Part shown: in pieces, positions 58,297 to 64,000 of the stretch
How positions within the stretch are numbered: position 1 is the stretch's first letter
Layout of the letters: every line of letters starts with the position of its first letter
Assembly: GCF_018130215.1 (NCBI RefSeq)
Contig: NZ_JAFCKQ010000001.1
Span: 124,001 to 188,000, forward strand
Direction: 5' to 3'
Source: Bradyrhizobium jicamae
Lineage (GTDB): Bacteria > Pseudomonadota > Alphaproteobacteria > Rhizobiales > Xanthobacteraceae
Length of the DNA stretch: 64,000 nucleotides
Notes under the pieces: model-generated
Seen by the model: only the letters and a program-made list of their open reading frames with translations
What the model was told of the DNA's origin: nothing
The model's database searches: none
Made by a program: the position numbers and the translations under genes

Positions 58297-61200
58297 ATGC
58301 CGGTTTTTTCGACCATGCGCAAGGCGCATGGCATCGCGCATGGCTGTGGTCGGCAGCCATTCCGATCGCAGTGCGTTGCTTTCTGCCGGCTGATCGCGAC
58401 GGGGCAGTGGTTGCGCCGCGCCTGGCATGCCTTGTCGATGGTCGTCGCGGTCAGCCTGTTGATGGTTGTCACGGCGACAACTGCTCGTGCTCAGTCCTGC
58501 GTGACTGTGACCGGTCCTCCCAATACGCCGAGGAATGAGACCACCATCAATTTCTCTGGCGCGGGGCTGAACTCCGTCGTTACGTTTGACGTTTCCCAGT
58601 GTCCAGCCAACATAAGGGCCGGCATGTACAGTGTCCCAGGGTCTGACCCGTTCTTCGGGCTTGACGCGCTTCACGAATCTAACGGCCCCGTGACATTAAC
58701 GATCAACGGGGGGGCCCAATTCGTCGTCAGGTCGAGCACGCGCGACCGCAATACCGGGTTTATCGATAGATACACCTTCACGTTGACGAAACTGGGCAAC
58801 CAGTCCAGCGGCGGGTTTTTCTTGTATTTCATATCGAACGTAACAGATCCGAACAAACCTTCCCCACCGAACGCGCCATTCTGGATAGACTTTACTAACC
58901 TCCCAGTCGCCGCCCCGCCAGGGCCAACCGCGCCTTCCATTGTCGCCACCTTCAGTCCGACAGTTATCACAATCTCGCAGACATCGACGCTGACACTGAC
59001 GATCACCAACACGAATGCCTCGACGAGCCTCGCCGGCGTTGCGGTCGCGCCGTCTGCGCTCCCGGCCGACCTGTCCGCGTCGGGCCTCAACGCGACCTAC
59101 ACCAGCGGCGTCAACGGCACGGCCACCTACGATCCCGGAACCCGCCAGATCAGCTACTCCGGCGGCACGCTCGCTGCAGGGACCAGCGCGACCTGCACCA
59201 TCACCGCGACGATATCGGACAAGACGGACACGTCCTTTAGATACCGGACCGAGTACACGACCGGCGCGGTCTCGTCGTCATCGCCCGCGACCACGGGAAC
59301 GACGGCTACAGCGGACGTGAGCGTGGCGTCCCCTCCGCCCACAGTGGCCTCGATCTCGCCGGCGTCGGGGCCGCTCGCGGGCGGCACGACCGTGACGATA
59401 TCAGGCACCGATTTGGCCGATTCGACATTTGTGATGTTCGGCTCTGAACGTGCCGATGCCTACACGGTCAACTCGGCGACTTCGATTACGGCCGTCGCGC
59501 CGAAGGGAAGGGGAACGGGAACGGTCGACGTTCTTGTGTTCACCTCGAGTGGCTCGTCAGTCACCTCCGCGGCGGATCAGTTCACCTATGCGGACGCGCC
59601 AATCGTGAATTCGATCTCGTCCACGTCTGGGCCGGTGTCGGGTGGAACGTCGGTGACCATCACCGGAGCCAACCTCACTGGCGCGACCGCGGTGAAGTTC
59701 GGCGCAACGGCTGCAACCAGCTTCACGGTCAATTCGGCGACCTCGATCACGGCGATCTCACCGGCCGGCACCGGGACCGTCGACATCGCGGTGACGACCG
59801 CAGGCGGCAGGTCCGCTGTGTCGGCCGCAGATAAATTCACCTATACGACTGCACCGAGCATCACATCGATCTCGCCGGCAGGAGGTCCAGTTGCGGGCGG
59901 CACGTCGGTGACGATTGCCGGCACAAATTTCACCGGCGCGACGGCGGTGAAATTCGGCGCAACGGCTGCAACCAGCTTCACGGTCAATTCGGCGACCTCG
60001 ATCACGGCGACTTCGCCGGCCGGCACCGGCACCGTCGATGTCACGGTGACCACCGCGGTCAGCACCAGTCCGGCCGCGGCCGCCGACCAGTTCAGTTACG
60101 CCGGACTGCCGGCGGTCGCGTCGATCTCGCCCGCGTCAGGACCGACCACGGGCGGAACGTCGGTTACCATCACCGGCGCCAATTTCGCTGGTGTCAGCGC
60201 GGTCAAGTTCGGTGCCACCAATGCCACGAGTTTCACGGTCAACTCGGCGACCTCGATCACGGCGGTCTCACCGGCCGGCGCCGGCGCTGTCGATATTGTC
60301 GTGACCGCGGCGAACGGCACCAGTGCGGTTTCGGCAAGCGACCGCTTCACGTATAAGGCGATCGCCACCAGCGTGGCGCTGGCATCGTCAGTCAATCCCT
60401 CCAGCTTCGGTCGGCCCATCACCTTCAACGCGACCGTCACCGGCTCTGGCGGAACACCCGCCGGCACCGTGACCTTCAAGGATGCCGGCGCAGCCATCGG
60501 CACCGCCACATTGTCTGCAGGCATCGCCTCCTTCACCATCACGACGCTCGCGGTCGGAACGCACGCGATCACGGCGAGCTACGGCGGCAGCGCTATTTTC
60601 GCGGCAAGCACGTCGCCTGCGCTCAACCAGACCGTCAACATCCCCTCCGACAGCGTCAAGCTGCATCAATTGCAGGTCAGCGTCACCAAGATCGTGGCGC
60701 AGAACTCGGGACAGGCGATCTCGAGCGCGATCGACCAGGCGATCGACGAAGGCTTCGCAGACAACTGGATCTTCGCGACCCCGGGTCAAACCGGCGTCCG
60801 CTTCAATTTCGCCGCGGATCCTTACGCAGAGAATGCTGACCACGGCGATGCACCATCCACGTCGGCCGGCACGGGCCGGGGCGGCAGCATCCTCGGCATC
60901 GGCATCGACAATGCCTACGGTCCCGGCACCGCCTCCGACAGCAACAGCGGTGGACGCACCGTCGGCAACCCCTCGAAGCGGGTCAATGACGCCTTCGCGG
61001 CGATCGATCAGGAGATGCCGCGCAAGGCGCCGCCAAAGAAGTATCAGGAGCCGAAGGATTGGCTGTTCTGGGTCGATGTCCGCGGCGCCGGGCTCAATCG
61101 TCTGACCTCGGCGCAGACGGCGGCCGGCCTGACGACGAGTGCTGCGCCACTCTTCGGCCTTCAGGTCAATGCGCTGGCTGGATTGACGTACCGGATGCGG

Positions 61201-61881
61201 CCGAACTTCCTCGTCGGCGTGATCGGCGGCTATGAGAACTTCAACTACACCGAGCAGGACGTCAACGGCAAACTGACCGGCGACGGCTGGACCATCGGCT
61301 CCTATATGGGCTGGAAGATCACGCCGTCGCTGCGCTACGACGCGGCCGTGACCTATTCCGGCATCGGCTACAACGGCGTCGCTGGCACCGCGCAGGGCAA
61401 TTTCAGCGGCGAGCGCTGGATGGTCTCGACCGGCCTGACCGGCACCTACAAGGCCTGGGGCTTGATCTTCGAGCCGTCCGCCAAGGTCTACGCGCTCTGG
61501 GAGCATGAAGGCGCCTACGTCGACTCGCTCGGAACGGCGCAAGGCAATCATGATTTCTCGACCGGCCGTGTCTCTGGAGGCCTCAAGGTGGCCTATCCGT
61601 TCGCCTGGACCGACAGCATCGAACTGGCGCCCTATGCCGGCATCTACGGCGACTACTATTTCAACCAGGACAATGCCGCCGCGATCGTGCTTGGGGGCGG
61701 CGTGCCGCTGGCCTCGACACCGCTGCTCCAGGGCTGGTCGGCACGGGCGACGGCCGGCCTCAACGCCAAACTCGAAAGTGGAGCGATGGTCGGCGTCGGT
61801 GCCGAATTCGGCGGCATCGGCTCCGATTTCCAGACCTGGACCGTCAAGGCGAAGGGCCAGCTGCCCTTCAGCGCGCAGTGA
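58297..61881 (+). CDS. IPT/TIG-repeat autotransporter
   Basis: 1194-residue surface protein. A long signal peptide ends near TARAQS; residues about 65-210 are an unrecognised N-terminal domain, then a DUF11-like segment (SQTSTLTLTITNTNAS), four IPT/TIG repeats of about 85 residues (SPASGPLAGGTTVTISGTDL and copies), an Ig-like bacterial domain (SSVNPSSFGRPITFNATVTG), and a C-terminal beta-barrel (about 885-1194, WLFWVDVRGAGLNR onward) ending in an aromatic-poor strand. It is likely displayed on the cell surface for adhesion. ATG 58297 is preceded by AAAGGGGGGG. Confidence 0.85.
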   Translation: MPVFSTMRKAHGIAHGCGRQPFRSQCVAFCRLIATGQWLRRAWHALSMVVAVSLLMVVTATTARAQSCVTVTGPPNTPRNETTINFSGAGLNSVVTFDVSQCPANIRAGMYSVPGSDPFFGLDALHESNGPVTLTINGGAQFVVRSSTRDRNTGFIDRYTFTLTKLGNQSSGGFFLYFISNVTDPNKPSPPNAPFWIDFTNLPVAAPPGPTAPSIVATFSPTVITISQTSTLTLTITNTNASTSLAGVAVAPSALPADLSASGLNATYTSGVNGTATYDPGTRQISYSGGTLAAGTSATCTITATISDKTDTSFRYRTEYTTGAVSSSSPATTGTTATADVSVASPPPTVASISPASGPLAGGTTVTISGTDLADSTFVMFGSERADAYTVNSATSITAVAPKGRGTGTVDVLVFTSSGSSVTSAADQFTYADAPIVNSISSTSGPVSGGTSVTITGANLTGATAVKFGATAATSFTVNSATSITAISPAGTGTVDIAVTTAGGRSAVSAADKFTYTTAPSITSISPAGGPVAGGTSVTIAGTNFTGATAVKFGATAATSFTVNSATSITATSPAGTGTVDVTVTTAVSTSPAAAADQFSYAGLPAVASISPASGPTTGGTSVTITGANFAGVSAVKFGATNATSFTVNSATSITAVSPAGAGAVDIVVTAANGTSAVSASDRFTYKAIATSVALASSVNPSSFGRPITFNATVTGSGGTPAGTVTFKDAGAAIGTATLSAGIASFTITTLAVGTHAITASYGGSAIFAASTSPALNQTVNIPSDSVKLHQLQVSVTKIVAQNSGQAISSAIDQAIDEGFADNWIFATPGQTGVRFNFAADPYAENADHGDAPSTSAGTGRGGSILGIGIDNAYGPGTASDSNSGGRTVGNPSKRVNDAFAAIDQEMPRKAPPKKYQEPKDWLFWVDVRGAGLNRLTSAQTAAGLTTSAAPLFGLQVNALAGLTYRMRPNFLVGVIGGYENFNYTEQDVNGKLTGDGWTIGSYMGWKITPSLRYDAAVTYSGIGYNGVAGTAQGNFSGERWMVSTGLTGTYKAWGLIFEPSAKVYALWEHEGAYVDSLGTAQGNHDFSTGRVSGGLKVAYPFAWTDSIELAPYAGIYGDYYFNQDNAAAIVLGGGVPLASTPLLQGWSARATAGLNAKLESGAMVGVGAEFGGIGSDFQTWTVKAKGQLPFSAQ
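59332..60357 (+). repeat. four tandem IPT-coding repeats of 255-261 bases
   Basis: Corresponding positions (the TTCGG of 'KFGAT') fall at 59437, 59698, 59953 and 60208, a period of 261, 255 and 255. Copies 2 and 3 share about 58 identical consecutive bases (59698-59755 and 59953-60010), showing recent duplication or gene conversion. Confidence 0.85.
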
Positions 61882-62051
61882 GGGTCGAGAGCCACGCATG
61901 CACCGCGATATGCGCGAGCCGTCGCATTGCGTTCATCCGCCTGATGCGTGACGCGCGCGACGCCTGGCGCGGGCGAATCCGTCAGGTAAGAACCGCGTGC
62001 GGGACGGATGCTCAAACAAGCGAACCGTGCGGAGCTTGATACGCTGTGAAA

Positions 62052-62399
62052 TCAGGATCGCCCGGCGGCGCGAGCCCTTTTGGCCGGCCTTGCCGCGAGG
62101 TTGTCCCGGGCCATCGTGAGCGCGCTTCGCAGCGTGGTGGCATCGGCCTTGGCGAGACGGACATTGGTGCTGCCGCTTTTGCCCCAGCCGCCCGGCACCG
62201 GCCGGAAGATCTCGGGCTCGGCAGCGACCACGATCGCCTGCTGCTCCGGCGTCAGCTTCACCATGCCCCAGCCGTCGTCGGGGTAGCCGAGGGTCGCGAA
62301 GATCCGCGTGCCGACGCGGAAGTCGGCGTGGCCCTGATGTGCGCCTTCCACCGTGTCGGGCAGGCTCAGCGCAATCTTCCGGAAGCGGCTTTGCGACAT
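62052..62399 (-). CDS. MmcQ/YjbR family protein
   Basis: 115-residue protein of the MmcQ/YjbR (DNA-binding-like double-wing fold) family: FRKIALSLPDTVEGAHQGHADFRVGTRIFATLGY, WGMVKLTPEQQAIVVAAEP. GGAG precedes the ATG. Nineteen bases after the hydrolase gene on the same strand, so co-transcribed. Function unknown. Confidence 0.88.
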   Translation of the reverse strand: MSQSRFRKIALSLPDTVEGAHQGHADFRVGTRIFATLGYPDDGWGMVKLTPEQQAIVVAAEPEIFRPVPGGWGKSGSTNVRLAKADATTLRSALTMARDNLAARPAKRARAAGRS

Positions 62400-62418
62400 G
62401 GCTCTGCTCCGCACAGCC

Positions 62419-63480
62419 TCACATCGATCGCTGCGGCGCCGTCTGCAGCAACTCCTGCAATTGCTTCGCGTAGAATTTGGCATTGCCGGTGGTGAGATGG
62501 CCGCGCGTTTCGGTGCTGGCCGGTATCAGATAGATCCTGCCATTCTTGATCCGCTTCACGGCGGCCTCGGTGACGCCGGTCTCCGGCGGGTTGCGCTCAT
62601 CATCGGCGGCATTGATCGCAAGCAGCACAGCTTCGATCTTCTCCAATCCGGCGGATGGATCGTAATCGTGCGACGCATCCCACTGATAGATGTAGTCGTT
62701 GGCGTCGGCGGTGACCGGCAGCGCCAGTTGCTCGTCGACCATCTTGTCCGCCTGTGCTGCTGATGGCGCCAGCGTCTGGTAGCCGAGCGTGCCGCCGGCG
62801 CTGGCGAAGCGATAGGCCGCGATGGCATATTTCATCATCCGCGGCTGGCTCGTGTAGTTGCCGTTGTTGTAGTCCGGATCGTTGCGGATGGTCTCCAGCA
62901 TGGTCCGGCGCAGGATCCAGTTGCGCGCCGCCATCGCGGTCGGCTGCGAGGCCATCGGCACCAGCGCATCCATCATTTGCGGATAGCGGATGCCCCAGAT
63001 CCAGGTGTGCATGCCGCCCATCGAGTTGCCGATCACGAGCCGCAGGTGCTTGATGCCGAGGCCTTCGGTGACCAGCCGGTACTGTGCATCGACCATGTCA
63101 TCGTAGTCGTACCTCGGAAAGCTCGACCGCATCACATCCGACGGCTTTGCGGATTGGCCGTGACCGATCCCGTCGGGGATGATGATGTAGTATTTCGTGG
63201 CGTCGAGCGGCTGGCCGGGGCCGAACAATTCGCCGGCGAAGCCCGGCGTCAGCATGCTGGCGGCCGAGCCGCCGGAGCCGTGCAGTACCAGCACCGGCTG
63301 CCCGGTCGCAGCGCCGACCGTGGTGTAGTGCAGGCGCAATTCCGGCATGACCTCGCCGGTGTGGAACTTGAAGTCCCGCGCGATCCACTCGCCGTCCTGC
63401 GGCGCGGGATAGTCTGCAGCCATGGCCTTGAGCGGGATCGAGACGAGAGCGATTGCGAGCGCCGCGCACAAACGGATCAT
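62419..63480 (-). CDS. secreted alpha/beta hydrolase, homoserine acetyltransferase-like
   Basis: 353-residue exported hydrolase. Signal peptide (LCAALAIALVSIPLKAMAAD), then the MetX-like fold: VLVLHGSGGSAAS, IPDGIGHGQSAKPS, nucleophile elbow GNSMGGMHTWIWG, and a C-terminal His in TRGHLTTGN. A signal peptide argues against a role in methionine synthesis; it is more probably an esterase. GGGGAGAACC precedes the ATG. Promoter-proximal to the MmcQ gene. Confidence 0.88.
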   Translation of the reverse strand: MIRLCAALAIALVSIPLKAMAADYPAPQDGEWIARDFKFHTGEVMPELRLHYTTVGAATGQPVLVLHGSGGSAASMLTPGFAGELFGPGQPLDATKYYIIIPDGIGHGQSAKPSDVMRSSFPRYDYDDMVDAQYRLVTEGLGIKHLRLVIGNSMGGMHTWIWGIRYPQMMDALVPMASQPTAMAARNWILRRTMLETIRNDPDYNNGNYTSQPRMMKYAIAAYRFASAGGTLGYQTLAPSAAQADKMVDEQLALPVTADANDYIYQWDASHDYDPSAGLEKIEAVLLAINAADDERNPPETGVTEAAVKRIKNGRIYLIPASTETRGHLTTGNAKFYAKQLQELLQTAPQRSM

Positions 63481-63587
63481 GGTGGTTCTCCCCCGGGCGC
63501 GCCGCGTTTGTCCGGCCGCCTCGACGCAGCCTATCATGACGGGCCGGATCGTCCGAGAGGCTGCGCGAGGCGGGAGGCGGTGATCCG

Positions 63588-63989
63588 CTAGCTGCCCCTC
63601 AGCACGTTGAGCGCGTACCATCCCCAGTAGACGCGGTGGCGCTGGATCAGGCCGTTCGCGATCTCCATGACCTCGACCAGGTCCATCTGGTCGCCGTCCG
63701 GCGACTGCCTCGGATACTCCCAGGTGATGACCCGCCCGTCGCTGAAGAAGCCCTGCTTGAATCGCTTGCGCTGCGGCGGATTGGTGCGGAACACGCGCGT
63801 GATGAATTCGCGCAGATTGTCCGTGCCGCTGACGACCCCATGTTTCGTCTGCATCAGGTGCTGGACCAGCGGGCTCTCGATCGAGGCATCGGGCGCATAG
63901 AGCGCCAGCGCGGCCTCGAGATCCTTGCTGCCGAGGGCTTCATCCCAGAGCCTGTAGATCCGTTCCGCATCGTTCCTGGTGGCCGTCAT
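63588..63989 (-). CDS. SnoaL-like (NTF2 fold) protein
   Basis: 133-residue NTF2-like protein with the family order: helix NDAERIYRLWDEALGSKDLEAALALYAPDASIESP, then VSGTDNLREFITRVFR and the strands RVITWEYPR and MDLVEVMEIANGLIQRHRVYWGW. Such proteins are small isomerases, hydrolases or ligand carriers; role unknown. Its start is 11 bases from the right end of the window, so the upstream context is not seen. Confidence 0.85.
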   Translation of the reverse strand: MTATRNDAERIYRLWDEALGSKDLEAALALYAPDASIESPLVQHLMQTKHGVVSGTDNLREFITRVFRTNPPQRKRFKQGFFSDGRVITWEYPRQSPDGDQMDLVEVMEIANGLIQRHRVYWGWYALNVLRGS

Positions 63990-64000
63990 GGCGGGTTCCT

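Noticed and set aside
59332..60357. CRISPR-like array
   Set aside because: The 255-base repeats encode protein domains and have no spacers.
60388..61899. 503-codon minus-strand frame at the end of the autotransporter gene
   Set aside because: Shadow of the barrel-coding region; composition is typical of antisense translation.

Overview
This 64 kb window is high-GC alphaproteobacterial chromosome, most likely Bradyrhizobium or a very close relative. The evidence is a D-tartrate dehydratase whose length and catalytic numbering match the enzyme characterised from Bradyrhizobium japonicum, intergenic palindromic repeats typical of that group (variants of TCATTGCGAG...CTCGCAATGA), an Irr-type iron control element in front of bacterioferritin, and gene content typical of the genus. 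I see no rRNA, tRNA, CRISPR array, prophage or insertion sequence. Nearly all coding capacity is ordinary chromosomal metabolism, with 65 coding regions called.

Layout. (1) 0.1-4.6 kb, minus strand: a compact pqqABCDE operon ending in an overlapping proline iminopeptidase gene. (2) 4.9-10.8 kb, plus strand: a DUF6894 protein, a secreted sorbosone-dehydrogenase-type probable PQQ enzyme, a secreted dihaem cytochrome c, an amidase, glutathione peroxidase with a DUF3297 protein, and D-tartrate dehydratase. (3) 10.8-17.8 kb: a membrane protein behind a promoter overlapped by two palindromes, an outer-membrane beta-barrel protein, malonyl-CoA decarboxylase, a divergent AraC regulator/MFS transporter pair and a cache-domain protein. 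(4) 17.9-23.2 kb: nitronate monooxygenase, a class III cyclase fused to an FGE/SUMF1 domain, DUF4399, ketopantoate reductase and a solute-binding protein. (5) 23.2-26.3 kb: a formate/nitrite channel and a bifunctional PP2C phosphatase/Ser-Thr kinase behind a near-consensus sigma-54 promoter and a structured leader, suggesting nitrogen control. (6) 26.4-40.2 kb: solute-binding proteins, a PHB depolymerase, a GST, cupin, enolase-superfamily enzyme, AraC/GyrI regulator, SMP-30 lactonase, GNAT, GMC oxidoreductase and Baeyer-Villiger-type monooxygenase. (7) 40.2-45.9 kb: a MoxR ATPase and a VWA protein split by a diguanylate cyclase, then two sulfurtransferases. (8) 45.9-54.1 kb: cell-envelope genes (L,D-transpeptidase, lytic transglycosylase), EttA and a UPF0114 protein. 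(9) 54.1-57.2 kb: two glycine-zipper paralogues, a glycine-rich membrane protein, and bfd-bfr iron storage. (10) 57.2-64 kb: a PNPOx-fold protein, a large IPT/TIG-repeat autotransporter, and three small-enzyme genes.

Working together: the PQQ operon probably supplies cofactor to the neighbouring dehydrogenase, with the adjacent cytochrome c as a plausible electron acceptor. The nitrite-type channel and the phosphatase/kinase form one likely nitrogen-regulated unit. bfd and bfr form an iron storage/release pair with an Irr-type site between them. MoxR and VWA normally work as a chaperone pair. The most unusual items are the cyclase-FGE fusion, the sigma-54/leader arrangement at the nitrite channel, the cysteine-rich extension on Bfd, an L,D-transpeptidase with its conserved Arg changed to Gly, and the recently duplicated IPT array of the autotransporter.
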